A stretch of DNA of 64,000 bases, from positions 2,728,001 to 2,792,000 of the forward strand of contig NZ_CP101464.1 in the NCBI RefSeq assembly GCF_024362365.1, written 5' to 3'. Below the pieces are notes generated by a model. It was not told the DNA's origin, ran no database searches, and saw nothing but the letters and a program-made list of their open reading frames with translations. This document shows, in pieces, positions 43,884 through 53,935 of the stretch. The position numbers and the translations under genes were made by a program. The stretch comes from Janibacter sp. CX7. GTDB taxonomy: Bacteria > Actinomycetota > Actinomycetes > Actinomycetales > Dermatophilaceae. Every line of letters begins with the position of its first letter. Within the stretch, counting starts at the first letter, position 1.

Positions 43884-44998
43884 GGTGTCGCGCCGCCCGG
43901 GTCATGGGGCCGCTCCTGGGCCTCGATGACGGAGAGGACCTCGGTGGCCCGGCAGGTGCCGGCGAGGGCACCGTCGCCGTCGACGACGACCCCGCGGCGG
44001 CTCGGCGAGGACAACGCCGCGTCGAGGGCGGCGCGCAGTGGCCCGTCGACCCGGGCGAGCGTGCCACCCAGGGCGAGCGAGGTCTCGTCGACCACCCCGT
44101 CACCGAGGTCGGCCGGTCGCGCCCAGCCCTGGGGGTGGCGTCGGTCGTCGACGACGAGCACCCACCCGTCGCTGCCGGCGCGGGCGGCCGCGTCGCCGAC
44201 ACCCGAGCCCAGCGCCACGGTCGGCTCGTCGTGCAGCGGGATGCTCGCCCGCTCGAAGCCCAGCGCGCGGTACCCGCGGTCGCGTCCCAGGAAGTCGGCG
44301 ACGAAGCCGTCGGCCGGGTGGGCGAGCAGCTCGTGCGGTCGGGCCAGCTGGGCGATCCGCCCACCGACACGCAGCACGGCGACGTGGTCGCCGAGCTTGA
44401 TCGCCTCGTCGATGTCGTGGGTGACCATGACGATCGTCTTGCCGAGCTCGCCCTGCAGCCGCAGGAACTCGTCCTGCAGCTGCTCGCGGACCACGGGGTC
44501 GACGGCGCTGAAGGGTTCGTCCATGAGCATCACCGGCGGGTCGGCGGCGAGCGCGCGGGCGACCCCGACGCGCTGCTGCTGGCCGCCCGACAACTGGCTG
44601 GGGTAGCGCCGGCCGAGGGCCGGGTCGAGACCGACGAGCTCGAGCAGCTCACGGGCCCGGGAGATCGCGGTCTTCTTCGCGGTGCCGAGCAGGAGCGGGA
44701 CGGCCGCGACATTGCGCTCGACCGTGTGGTGCGGGAAGAGGCCACCGTGCTGGATGACGTAGCCGATGCCCCGGCGCAGCTGCGCGGCGTCCATCGCCAG
44801 GACGTCCTGGCCGTCGATCGTCACCGACCCCGCGGTCGGCTCGATCATTCGGTTGATCATCCGCAGGGTGGTGGTCTTGCCGCACCCGGAGGGGCCGACG
44901 AGGACGGTGATCGCCCGGTCCGGCGCGGTGAGGCTCAGGTCGTCGACGGCGACCGTGCCGTCGGGGTACTGCTTGGTCACGCCGTCCAGCCGAATCAT
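43880..44998 (-). CDS. osmoprotectant ABC transporter ATPase with C-terminal CBS-like region
   Basis: A 372-residue OpuA/OpuC-type ATPase. Walker A GPSGCGKTTTLR, Q-loop YVIQHGGLFPHHTVERN, signature LSGGQQQR, Walker B VMLMDEPFSAVDPV and switch THDIDEA are intact. Residues ~250-365 resemble a tandem CBS module, somewhat degenerate (SDGWVLVVDDRRHPQGWARPADL; RRGVVVDGDGALAGTCRATEVL), which in this family senses ionic strength or nucleotide. First gene of the operon; ATG at 44996-44998. Confidence 0.94.
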   Translation of the reverse strand: MIRLDGVTKQYPDGTVAVDDLSLTAPDRAITVLVGPSGCGKTTTLRMINRMIEPTAGSVTIDGQDVLAMDAAQLRRGIGYVIQHGGLFPHHTVERNVAAVPLLLGTAKKTAISRARELLELVGLDPALGRRYPSQLSGGQQQRVGVARALAADPPVMLMDEPFSAVDPVVREQLQDEFLRLQGELGKTIVMVTHDIDEAIKLGDHVAVLRVGGRIAQLARPHELLAHPADGFVADFLGRDRGYRALGFERASIPLHDEPTVALGSGVGDAAARAGSDGWVLVVDDRRHPQGWARPADLGDGVVDETSLALGGTLARVDGPLRAALDAALSSPSRRGVVVDGDGALAGTCRATEVLSVIEAQERPHDPGGATP

Positions 44999-45051
44999 CC
45001 GGCACCAGTCCCATCGATCGTGTAGGAGATCATCCTACGGACGGGACAAAC

Positions 45052-46086
45052 TTAACCCGAGAAGACGTCCAGCACCTGGGAGCGCGGCACCTCCGCGACG
45101 GACGCGTGCTCCCACCGCGGCTGCCGGTCGCGGTCGACGAGCTGGGCGCGCACCCCTTCGCTGAAGTCGGGCCGGGCGAGCATCCCGCGGGCGATGACGG
45201 TGTCCGTCGCGAGCACCTCGCGCACGGAGCCCGCGTCGGCGGCCCGGCGCAGCGCCTCCAGCGTCACGGCCACCGACAGCGGGGAGCGAAGGGAGATCTC
45301 CTCACCGGCAGCACGGGCCGCCGGGTCCGGGTGCGCGCGGAGTCGCTCGACGACGGCCGCGGCGTCGTCGCCGGCATAGCACTCGTCGATCCACGGCTGG
45401 GCGGAGCGGATCGCCGAGCCGTCCCCCTTCGTCGCACCGGAGGGGACCGGCTCGACCGGGCCACCGGCAGCGACGGCCGCGAGCAGCTCGGGTACACGGG
45501 CGGAGTCGACGACGGCGTCGGCGAGGCCGAGGTGGACGGCGTCGGCGCCCGTCACGGTCGTGCCGGTGAGCGCGACGTGCGTGCCCGTCTCGCCCGGGGC
45601 GCGCGAGAGCCGGTAGGTCGCGGCGACGTCGGGGAAGAAGCCGATGACGGTCTCGGGCATCGCGATCCGCGACCGCTCGGTGGCCCAGCGCGCCGTGGCA
45701 AACATCGAGATGCCGAGCCCGCCGCCCATGACGATGCCGTCCATGACGGCGATGACGGGCTTGGGGTACTCGGCGATCTGCGCGTCGAGCGAGTACTCGT
45801 CGGCCCAGAAGTCCACTCCCCCACTGGTGCCCGCGAGGTGCGCCTCCCGCACCTGGCGCACGTCGCCGCCCGCACACAGCCCGCGCTCGCCCGCGCCCTC
45901 GAGGGAGACCGCGGCGACGGCGTCGTCGTCGGCCCACGCCACGAGCCGCTCGGACATCGCGCGCACCATGTCGCGGGTCAGCGAGTTGATGGCCCGAGGG
46001 CGGTTGAGCAGCACCCTGCCGAGGGACCCCTCGACGGCGAAGAGCACCTCGTCGGTGCCGGTGGGCCCGGGAGCGAAGTCAGACAT
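45052..46086 (-). CDS. 3-hydroxyisobutyryl-CoA hydrolase (enoyl-CoA hydratase superfamily)
   Basis: A 344-residue crotonase-fold protein of the HIBCH (ECH_2) type by length and motifs: LGRVLLNRPRAINSLTRDMVRAM, LCAGGDVRQV (oxyanion loop), YSLDAQIAEYPKPVIAVMDGIVMGGGLGISMFATAR, ERSRIAMPETVIGFFPDVAATYRLSR (catalytic Glu in MPET, Asp in FPDV). It hydrolyses 3-hydroxyisobutyryl-CoA in valine degradation. The frame starts at the ATG 46084-46086; a longer upstream version runs into the lacI-type gene. It would join IcmF in branched-chain metabolism. The next gene downstream, 53 bp away, is the osmoprotectant operon. Confidence 0.85.
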   Translation of the reverse strand: MSDFAPGPTGTDEVLFAVEGSLGRVLLNRPRAINSLTRDMVRAMSERLVAWADDDAVAAVSLEGAGERGLCAGGDVRQVREAHLAGTSGGVDFWADEYSLDAQIAEYPKPVIAVMDGIVMGGGLGISMFATARWATERSRIAMPETVIGFFPDVAATYRLSRAPGETGTHVALTGTTVTGADAVHLGLADAVVDSARVPELLAAVAAGGPVEPVPSGATKGDGSAIRSAQPWIDECYAGDDAAAVVERLRAHPDPAARAAGEEISLRSPLSVAVTLEALRRAADAGSVREVLATDTVIARGMLARPDFSEGVRAQLVDRDRQPRWEHASVAEVPRSQVLDVFSG

Positions 46087-46130
46087 GGGCGAAACCTTGG
46101 CACAGGCCCGCCCGGTCGATCTCGACCGGG

Positions 46131-47150
46131 TCAGCTCCTGGCCGGCGCGGCCGCGGTGGACGCCCGGACGACGAGCTCGGGCTTGAACATGTACTCCTTG
46201 GCCGGGATCGGCTCGCCAACGATCGCGTCGGAGAGGGCGGCGATCGCCGCCGCGCCGAGCCCCTGGACCGGTTGCCGGACGGTCGTGAGCGGAGGGTCGA
46301 GGAAGCCGACCATCGTCGAGTCGTCGAAGCCGACGACCGAGACGTCCTCGGGGACCGAGAGGCCCATGTCGCGCACCTCGCGGATGGCGCCGATCGCCAT
46401 GAGGTCGGAGGCGCACACGAGCCCGGTGGCGCCGCGCTCGACGAGGCTCCGGGCGGCGGCGGCGCCGCCCTCGACGGTGAAGAGTCCCTCGTCGACCCAC
46501 TCGGAGGCCTCCTCCGCGGACAGTCCGAGGTGCCGCTGCAGAGCGCTGGTGAAGCCGGCGAGCTTGCGGATCGAGGGCACGAAGCGCCGCGGCCCCGTAG
46601 CGAGCCCGATGCGACGGTGCCCGAGCTGCGCGAGGTGCGCGACCGCGAGCGCCATCGCGTCCTCGTCGTCGGTCGAGAAGAAGGGGACGTCGATGTCGTC
46701 GACGAAGCCGTTGATGAAGGCGACGGGCATCCCGCGCGCGACGAGGCTGCGGTAGCGCTCGTGGTCGGCCGTCGTGTCCGCGTGCCGCCCCGAGACGAAG
46801 ATGATGCCGGCGACGCCGTGGTCGAGGAGCGACTCGACGTACTCGTCCTCCGAGATGCCGCCGGGCGACTGGGTGCAGAGCACGGGCGTGTACCGGCGCC
46901 GGGCGAGGCCGTCCTCGATGACCTGGGCGAAGGCGGGGAAGACCGGGTTGTCGAGCTCCGGGACGACGAGCCCGACGAGGCCACCGCTCCTGCGACGCAG
47001 CTTGGCCGGCCGCTCGAAGCCGAGGATGTCGAGCGCGGTGAGCACCGACTGCCGCGACGACTCGCTCACCCCCGACTTGTCGTTGAGCACGCGACTGACG
47101 GTTGCCTCGCTGACGCCGGCCTGAGCGGCGATGTTCGACAGGGTGCCCAT
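46131..47150 (-). CDS. LacI-family transcriptional repressor of the adjacent sugar ABC operon
   Basis: About 339 residues. The N-terminal helix-turn-helix is MGTLSNIAAQAGVSEATVSRVLNDKSGVSE, then the hinge-helix region (GFERPAKLRRRSGGLVGLVVPELDNPVFPAFAQ) and a periplasmic-binding-type sugar domain. The ATG at 47148-47150 gives the typical LacI start; an in-frame ATG at 47163-47165 is also possible. It is divergent from malE-like 47271 with operators in between, so it probably represses that transporter and itself until its sugar is present. The effector is unknown, likely an alpha-glucoside or related sugar. Confidence 0.92.
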   Translation of the reverse strand: MGTLSNIAAQAGVSEATVSRVLNDKSGVSESSRQSVLTALDILGFERPAKLRRRSGGLVGLVVPELDNPVFPAFAQVIEDGLARRRYTPVLCTQSPGGISEDEYVESLLDHGVAGIIFVSGRHADTTADHERYRSLVARGMPVAFINGFVDDIDVPFFSTDDEDAMALAVAHLAQLGHRRIGLATGPRRFVPSIRKLAGFTSALQRHLGLSAEEASEWVDEGLFTVEGGAAAARSLVERGATGLVCASDLMAIGAIREVRDMGLSVPEDVSVVGFDDSTMVGFLDPPLTTVRQPVQGLGAAAIAALSDAIVGEPIPAKEYMFKPELVVRASTAAAPARS

Positions 47151-47177
47151 GGGTGCATCGAACATCTCTTTCACGAT

Positions 47178-47185
47178 TTGCGCAA
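47178..47185. promoter_or_regulatory. LacI-type operator half-site pair TTGCGCAA
   Basis: TTGCGCAA is the exact palindromic core common to LacI/MalR operators (CGC-centred). It lies 13-30 bp upstream of the lacI-type starts and just ahead of the malE-type promoter, a position where the encoded repressor would block both genes. Confidence 0.6.
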
Positions 47186-47190
47186 GGTCT

Positions 47191-47218
47191 TCCAAATCAT
47201 GCAAGACATTGCTATGTT
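47191..47218 (+). promoter_or_regulatory. candidate promoter of the sugar ABC operon
   Basis: A -35-like TTCCAA and -10-like TATGTT are separated by 17 bp in an AT-richer stretch, about 55 bp before the malE-like ATG. The -35 match is only partial. Confidence 0.4.
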
Positions 47219-47270
47219 CCGATACGCCCTTCACGGGTTCACCCTTCGCCACCTCTCCAAGGAGCACGCC

Positions 47271-48578
47271 ATGCGTCGTTCGTTGCCCGGCATCACCGCT
47301 GCTGCCGGCGCTCTCGCCCTCGCCCTCACCGCCTGCGGTGGGAGCGGCACCAGCGGGAGCGACTCGTCGTCGAAGAGCCAGGCCGAGGTCGACCCGGCCA
47401 CGCTCAAGGCCGAGCTGACGTGGTGGGACACCTCAGACCCCACCAACGAGGCGCCGGTCTTCAAGGACCTCATCAAGCGCTTCAACAAGAAGTACCCGAA
47501 CGTCAAGATCAAGTACCAGTCCGTCCCCTTCGCCGACGCGCAGAACAAGTTCAAGACCGCGGCCGAGGCCGGGGAGGGCGCACCGGACGTCATGCGGGCC
47601 GAGGTCGCCTGGGTCCCGGAGTTCGCCGCCGCCGGCCACCTCTACGCCCTCGACGGCACCTCCCTGCTCGAGGACAAGGACTTCCTCGAGACGCCGCTGT
47701 CCTCGAACGTCTACAAGGGCAAGACCTACGGCGTCCCGCAGGTCACCGACACGCTCGGCCTCATGTACAACAAGAAGCTCTTCAAGGAGGCGGGCATCAA
47801 CAAGCCCCCGACCACCTGGCAGGAGGTCGAGGAGGCCTCGAAGAAGCTCAAGGACAAGGCCGGTGTCGACGGCATCTACCTCAACAGCGCCGGGTACTTC
47901 GTGCTCCCCTTCATGTACGGCGAAGGGGGTGACCTCGTCGACGAGAAGAAGCAGCAGATCCTCGTGGGGTCGGACGAGAACAAGGCGGGCATCAAGACCG
48001 CCGTCGACCTCATCGACTCCGGCGCGGCGCCGAAGCCGGACGCCAACGACGCCTACGGGACGATGATGACCCTCTTCAAGGAGGGCAAGGTCGGGATGAT
48101 CATGAACGGTCCGTGGGAGGTCGCGAACATCGCCAAGGACCCGGGCTTCGGAGGCACGAAGAACCTCGGCATCGCCCCGGTCCCGGCTGGCTCGAAGGGG
48201 GCCGGCTCCCCCGTGGGCGGTCACAACTACGTCGTCTACTCGGGCCTGGACGAGAAGAAGGCCGACGCGGCCACCGCCTTCATCGAGTACATGAGCTCGC
48301 CGGAGTCGCAGGCCTACATCGCCGACGAGCTCGGCCTGCTGCCGACGAGCGAGAAGGCCTACGAGCTCGTCAAGGACAACGCGCAGGTGACGGCATGGGA
48401 GGAGCCGCTCAAGGTCTCCAAGCCCCGCCCGTGGATCCCCGAGGGCGGCCTCTTCTTCACGCCGCTCGACGCGATGGCGACGAAGACCCTCGTCAAGGGC
48501 GACGACGTCTCGAGCACGCTCGACGCGACGGCGAAGACGTACAAGTCCGACGTCGTCCCGGAGTACGAGCTGCCGTGA
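47271..48578 (+). CDS. sugar ABC transporter substrate-binding lipoprotein (MalE-like)
   Basis: A 435-residue binding protein. Signal peptide with lipobox LTAC (Cys about residue 20) followed by a Ser/Gly linker. The mature domain is the maltose-binding class: ELTWWDTSDPTNEAPVFKDLIKRFNKKYPNVKIKYQSV, YGVPQVTDTLGLMYNKKLFKEAGI, GMIMNGPWEVANI and GGHNYVVYSGLDEKKADAATAFIEYMSSPESQ. First gene of a malEFGK-type operon; ATG at 47271 preceded by AGGAG. The likely ligand is an oligosaccharide such as maltodextrin or trehalose; not determinable from sequence. Confidence 0.93.
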   Translation: MRRSLPGITAAAGALALALTACGGSGTSGSDSSSKSQAEVDPATLKAELTWWDTSDPTNEAPVFKDLIKRFNKKYPNVKIKYQSVPFADAQNKFKTAAEAGEGAPDVMRAEVAWVPEFAAAGHLYALDGTSLLEDKDFLETPLSSNVYKGKTYGVPQVTDTLGLMYNKKLFKEAGINKPPTTWQEVEEASKKLKDKAGVDGIYLNSAGYFVLPFMYGEGGDLVDEKKQQILVGSDENKAGIKTAVDLIDSGAAPKPDANDAYGTMMTLFKEGKVGMIMNGPWEVANIAKDPGFGGTKNLGIAPVPAGSKGAGSPVGGHNYVVYSGLDEKKADAATAFIEYMSSPESQAYIADELGLLPTSEKAYELVKDNAQVTAWEEPLKVSKPRPWIPEGGLFFTPLDAMATKTLVKGDDVSSTLDATAKTYKSDVVPEYELP

Positions 48579-49582
48579 CCTCGTCGATCACCGCGGAGCC
48601 CGACCTCGAGTCGGGCTCCGCCCCTCGGGGCCGGGTCCGTCAGCTCCTCGACAAGCACTGGTACGCGTGGGCGATGGTCCTGCCCACCGTCCTCGTTCTC
48701 GGGGTGCTCGTCATCGCCCCGCTGCTGCAGGGCATCTACCAGTCCTTCACGAACCTCAACGAGTCCAACAACCGCGACGTCGTCTGCACGAAGACGCTCG
48801 GCGGCGGCCAGGAGTGCGTCGACAACCCTGACGGGGCGCACTGGGTCGGTCTGCACAACTACGTCGAGCTCCTCACCGGCGGCCAGGGCAACTTCTGGAT
48901 GCTCTTCGTCAACACCGTCGTGTGGACCGCCTCGTGCGTCGCCCTGCACTACCTCGTCGGGCTCGGTCTCGCCGTCCTGCTCAACCGCAACTTCCGCGGG
49001 CGCTCGCTCTACCGCGTGCTGCTCATCGTCCCGTGGGCCGTGCCCGCCTTCGTCAGCGCCTTCGCGTGGAAGTTCCTCTTCAACCCGCGCTTCGGGATCA
49101 TCAACTCCACGCTGAGCGGCGTCGGGCTCGACCCCGTGGACTGGTTCAACCACCGCTGGACCGCGATGTTCGCCGCCATCGTCACCAATGTCTGGCTCGG
49201 TGTCCCCTTCATGATGGTCGCCCTGCTCGGCGGGCTGCAGTCCATCCCCGCCGACCTCTACGAGGCGGCCGAGATGGACGGAGCCACGCCGTGGCAGCGC
49301 TTCCGCCACGTGACCCTGCCCGGCCTGCGACCCGTCAGCTCGACGGTCGTCCTGCTCGGCACCATCTGGACCTTCAACATGTTCCCGATCATCTTCTTCG
49401 TCACCGGTGGAGAGCCCGCCGGCGAGACCGAGATCCTCGTGACCGGGGCCTTCCGCGCGGCCTTCGAGGGCCTGCGCAACTACTCGCTCGCGGCGACCTA
49501 TGGCGTGCTCATCCTCTCGATGCTCATCGTCTACGCCGGCATCTACCGCCGCATCCTCAGCAAGAAGGGAGAGGTCTGGTGA
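48575..49582 (+). CDS. sugar ABC transporter permease (MalF-like)
   Basis: A 335-residue permease with six helices. It starts at a GTG within the malE-type stop (GTGA). The first helix ends at APLLQGIYQSFTNLNESNNRD, followed by a loop of about 40 residues with two Cys (VVCTKTLGGGQECVDN) that is longer than usual. The EAA loop reads EAAEMDGATPWQRFRHVTLPGLRP. It pairs with the MalG-like protein and the ATPase at 50439. Confidence 0.93.
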   Translation: MTSSITAEPDLESGSAPRGRVRQLLDKHWYAWAMVLPTVLVLGVLVIAPLLQGIYQSFTNLNESNNRDVVCTKTLGGGQECVDNPDGAHWVGLHNYVELLTGGQGNFWMLFVNTVVWTASCVALHYLVGLGLAVLLNRNFRGRSLYRVLLIVPWAVPAFVSAFAWKFLFNPRFGIINSTLSGVGLDPVDWFNHRWTAMFAAIVTNVWLGVPFMMVALLGGLQSIPADLYEAAEMDGATPWQRFRHVTLPGLRPVSSTVVLLGTIWTFNMFPIIFFVTGGEPAGETEILVTGAFRAAFEGLRNYSLAATYGVLILSMLIVYAGIYRRILSKKGEVW

Positions 49583-50430
49583 GTCGTCGTCCCCGCGGTC
49601 GCGGGCAGCGGAGCGTCGGTGCATCGATCGCGCTGCACGCCACCCTCATCACCGCCACCGTCATCGCGCTCTTCCCCGTCGTCTGGGTCTTCCTGTCCTC
49701 GCTCAAGCCGAGGAGCGCCATCCAGTCGAGCCGGATCACCCTCTTCGACCAGCCGAGCCTCGACAACTACCGCCGCGTGCTCGTCGAGACGAGCTTCCCG
49801 ACGTGGTTCCTCAACTCGATCGTCGTGGCCGGGCTGACGATGGTCTTCGGCATGGCGATGTCCGCCACCGCCGGGTACGCGTTGAGCCGCTTCAACTTCC
49901 CCGGCAAGCGCGGGCTCATGTGGCTCTTCCTCGTGACGCAGATGTTCCCCGTCGCGATTCTCATCGTGCCGATCTACACGATCATGGCCAACCTCGGGCT
50001 CATCGACACCAAGCTGTCGCTCGTCATCGCCTACTGCTCGGTCGCCGTCCCCTTCTGCACCTGGATGCTCCGGGGGTACTTCGACACGATCCCCCGCGAC
50101 CTCGACGAGGCAGCGGCTCTCGACGGCCTGGGCCCCTTCGCGACCTTCTGGCACGTCGTCCTGCCGCTCGCCAGGCCGGGGCTGGCCGTGACCGCCTTCT
50201 ACACCTTCCTCACCGCGTGGGGCGAGGTGGCCTACGCCATCGCCTTCACGCTGAGCGACTCGAAGCTGACCCTCGGTGCGGGGCTCCAGCAGTTCGTGCC
50301 GCAGTACAACCCGCAGTGGGACCTGCTCACCGCTGGAGCGGTGCTCATCATGGTCCCCGCGTCGCTCGTCTTCTACTTCGCCCAGAAACACCTTGTCGCC
50401 GGCCTCACCGCTGGTGGGACCAAGGGATAG
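49579..50430 (+). CDS. sugar ABC transporter permease (MalG-like)
   Basis: A 283-residue permease, six helices, starting at a GTG in the stop of the MalF-like gene (GTGA). The EAA motif is DLDEAAALDGLGPFATFWHVVLPLARPGLAV. The sequence PSLDNYRRVLVETSFPTWFLNSIVVAG is typical of MalG. Nine bases before the ATPase ATG. Confidence 0.93.
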   Translation: MSRRPRGRGQRSVGASIALHATLITATVIALFPVVWVFLSSLKPRSAIQSSRITLFDQPSLDNYRRVLVETSFPTWFLNSIVVAGLTMVFGMAMSATAGYALSRFNFPGKRGLMWLFLVTQMFPVAILIVPIYTIMANLGLIDTKLSLVIAYCSVAVPFCTWMLRGYFDTIPRDLDEAAALDGLGPFATFWHVVLPLARPGLAVTAFYTFLTAWGEVAYAIAFTLSDSKLTLGAGLQQFVPQYNPQWDLLTAGAVLIMVPASLVFYFAQKHLVAGLTAGGTKG

Positions 50431-50438
50431 GAGCCCCG

Positions 50439-51533
<1,095 letters not shown>

Positions 51534-51564
51534 CCCGATCGAGCGGCCCGGACCGGCTCGGAGG

Positions 51565-52263
51565 TCAGCGCGGGGCGGGACAGCGTCGGTCGAAGTCGTC
51601 CTTCAGCAGCTGCGGCTGGAAGTCCGGGTTGTCCTTGGACCAGAAGTAGACCTCGATGGTGGAGGAGTCCCGCTCCATGACCTCCGAGACCTTCATCGTC
51701 GTGTCGGCCGCGGCCCGCGCCTGGGTCCACCGCTCCCGCTTGCCGGACGCGGAGTCGGTCTCCGGGAGCGTGTAGACGACCTTGAGGTCGGTCGTCGCGA
51801 GCTTGCGGGCGACCTCGCCGAGCGGCTCGTCGTGCAGGGCCATGCAGTGCAGCGGCTGCCCCTCGGCGAAGAGCCCCTCGGGCGCGGGAACCACCGGCGT
51901 GGCCTTGGACGTCGACCGGGTTGTCGTCGACGTGGACGTCGAGGCAGGCGCGGCCGGCACCGTCACGGGCCCGCTGGGCCCGCCGTCGGACGCGGCCCAC
52001 AGGGCGACCCCGACGAGGGAGGCCGCGACCCCGGCCGCCGCCAGTCCGGCGATCAGCCGCAGGGGTCGCCCCGTCCTGCCGCGGCCGGATCCGGTCGCGG
52101 ACCCCAGCGGTCGGTCGGCACCGTCCAGCGCGGCGAGCCGCTCGCGGGCCGCGGCCACCTGCGTGTCGTCGACGCCGGTCAGGTCGGCGCGGTGGCCCTG
52201 CACCGCCACGAGGTCGTGGTCGTCGTGGTTGATCTCGTCGTGCTCGAGCACATCCCTGCTCAT
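51565..52263 (-). CDS. membrane protein encoded with a sigma factor, probable anti-sigma-like protein (copy 1)
   Basis: A 232-residue protein. Residues 1-70 are cytosolic (His/Asp-rich start, VDDTQVAAARERLAALDGADR), a single membrane helix spans ~72-90 (LIAGLAAAGVAASLVGVALWAA) and a Thr/Ser-rich linker leads to an extracytoplasmic domain of ~105 residues with two Cys (HCMALHDEPLGEV; RRCPAPR). No HXXXCXXC zinc motif is present. The ATG overlaps the sigma stop by four bases. The arrangement matches the 56079/56773 pair, so both are paralogous regulatory pairs. Anti-sigma function is inferred from position. Confidence 0.7.
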   Translation of the reverse strand: MSRDVLEHDEINHDDHDLVAVQGHRADLTGVDDTQVAAARERLAALDGADRPLGSATGSGRGRTGRPLRLIAGLAAAGVAASLVGVALWAASDGGPSGPVTVPAAPASTSTSTTTRSTSKATPVVPAPEGLFAEGQPLHCMALHDEPLGEVARKLATTDLKVVYTLPETDSASGKRERWTQARAAADTTMKVSEVMERDSSTIEVYFWSKDNPDFQPQLLKDDFDRRCPAPR

Positions 52264-52838
52264 GGGTGACCCCCCTCGGTGTCGTGGTCGGTGCCGTCGT
52301 GGTCGGTGAGCTCCGCGCGGACCCGGGCGCGTGCCCGGTGCAGCCGTGAGCGCACGGTGCCGATGGGCAGGTTGAGCGCCTCCGCCACCTCCGCGTAGCT
52401 CATCTGGGCGTGGGCGACGAGCAGCAGCACGTCACGCTCGTCGTCGCGCAGGTCGGCCAGCGCGCCGGCGAGGGCCCGCCCGCGGGCCTGCGCATCGACC
52501 CGGGCGTCGATGTCGCCGAGGCCGGTGTACCCCTCGACGAGCGGGTCCGCACCGAGTCGCGCGTGGGCCCGGTAGCCGCGAACCTCGCTGCGCCGGTGCT
52601 TGGCGAGGAGGTTGGTCGCGATGCCGAAGAGCCAGGCGCGATGACCTCCCTTCGTCGGGTCGAAGCGGTCGCTGTGCTCCAGCGCGCGGACGAAGGTCTC
52701 GCTCGCGAAGTCCTCGGCCGTGTGGGCGTCCACCCGTCGCGCGAGGTACCCGTGGACGTCCCGGTAGTGCTGGTCGAAGACGTCGAGCAGCGTGACCGGG
52801 CGCGAGGTCGCCCCCTGCGCGGCCTCATGCCCGGTCAT
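52260..52838 (-). CDS. ECF-type RNA polymerase sigma factor (copy 1)
   Basis: A 192-residue sigma-70-family protein. Region 2 is VFDQHYRDVHGYLARRVDAHTAEDFASETFVRALE; then HRAWLFGIATNLLAKHRRSEVRGYRAHARLG; region 4 is DVLLLVAHAQMSYAEVAEALNLPIGTVRSRLHRARARVR. The ATG at 52836-52838 with GGGAG five bases before is preferred over upstream in-frame starts. It overlaps its partner membrane protein. No ZAS-type anti-sigma is nearby. It is a close paralogue of the frameshifted gene at 56773-57293. Confidence 0.9.
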   Translation of the reverse strand: MTGHEAAQGATSRPVTLLDVFDQHYRDVHGYLARRVDAHTAEDFASETFVRALEHSDRFDPTKGGHRAWLFGIATNLLAKHRRSEVRGYRAHARLGADPLVEGYTGLGDIDARVDAQARGRALAGALADLRDDERDVLLLVAHAQMSYAEVAEALNLPIGTVRSRLHRARARVRAELTDHDGTDHDTEGGHP

Positions 52839-52969
52839 CACTGCTCCCTTCGTCGCCCATGTCGCCATGGTGCTCTCCGTCGCGCTCACACCTGTTCTTC
52901 CCCGCACGTCGCGGATCGGTTCCCGCCCCCGCTCGACGGGCCGCGACCGGCTGGCACACTGGGCTCGCG

Positions 52970-53935
52970 ATGACGGAGCACCGGGCGGGGAGACGCTGGA
53001 GGACGCTGCTGGCGTGGGCCGGCTTCGGCGTCCTCGTCCTGTGCGTGCTCGCCGTCGCCGCCATGTACCTGCGCGGTGGCCGCACGAGCATCGGGGTCGT
53101 CATCGCCGCCGCCCTGCCCGTCGTCGTCGGGGTCGCCCTGGTGGCCGCGCTCGTGTCGTGGCGCCACCTGCGCTGGTGGCGGCTCGCCCTCGTCGCCGCC
53201 CTGCTGCTCAGCCAGGCACCGCTGCTCGACCACGTCGTCGCCGACCCGCGGCCCGCGGCCGAGGACGGGCCGACGATCACGGTCGCGACGCTCAACACGG
53301 CGTGGGCGGGCCCAACCGACGCGGAGCTCGTCGACCTCGCCGACGGCGCCGACGTGCTCGCCCTGCAGGAGTGGGACCCCGGACGCACCGATGGCCTGGA
53401 TCGCGCCCTCGGCCCGCAGTGGCGGCTCGCCGCCAGCGACCACGACGACTACATCGGGACCGACGTCGACGTCTGGGTGCGCAGCCCGTGGACGGTCGCC
53501 TCGTCCACCCCGCTCGCCGGTCGGCAGCCCGGAAGTGCACTGCGGCTGCGCCGGGGTGGCACGGAAGTCACCGTCGTCGGCACGCGCCTGCAGAACCCCG
53601 CCTTCCTCGCGGCCGACCGCTGGGGCGAGGGGCTGGACTCCCTTCGTCTGGCGGCCGAAGGGAGTGACGGTCCGGTCATCGTCCTCGGCGACCTCAACGC
53701 ACCGCCCAGCGCGGTCGCCTACCGGCGGTGGGTGAAGCGAACAGGCTTGCGGGACTGCACCGCTCAGCTCGGGTCCGGGTTCCCCGGCACGTGGGGGCGG
53801 ACGCGCGGAGCCGCCTACGGGCCGGTGCCGATCGACCACGTGACGACCCGCGGGGCCGCGTGCACCGCGCTCGAGGTCACCCGCGAGCGCGGCAGCGACC
53901 ACCGCGCGCTGACCGCGACGGTCGCGCTGCCCTGA
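52970..53935 (+). CDS. membrane-anchored endonuclease/exonuclease/phosphatase-family protein
   Basis: A 321-residue protein with three N-terminal hydrophobic segments (residues 15-95) and an EEP domain: TITVATLNTAWAG, LQEWDPGRTDGLDRAL with the metal Glu, VVGTRLQNPAF, VIVLGDLNAPPSAV with the catalytic Asp/Asn, and C-terminal GPVPIDHV and GSDHRALTATVAL with the catalytic His. It resembles secreted phosphodiesterases that act outside the membrane, but the substrate is unknown. Divergent from the sigma gene copy 1; 132 bp between starts. Confidence 0.85.
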   Translation: MTEHRAGRRWRTLLAWAGFGVLVLCVLAVAAMYLRGGRTSIGVVIAAALPVVVGVALVAALVSWRHLRWWRLALVAALLLSQAPLLDHVVADPRPAAEDGPTITVATLNTAWAGPTDAELVDLADGADVLALQEWDPGRTDGLDRALGPQWRLAASDHDDYIGTDVDVWVRSPWTVASSTPLAGRQPGSALRLRRGGTEVTVVGTRLQNPAFLAADRWGEGLDSLRLAAEGSDGPVIVLGDLNAPPSAVAYRRWVKRTGLRDCTAQLGSGFPGTWGRTRGAAYGPVPIDHVTTRGAACTALEVTRERGSDHRALTATVALP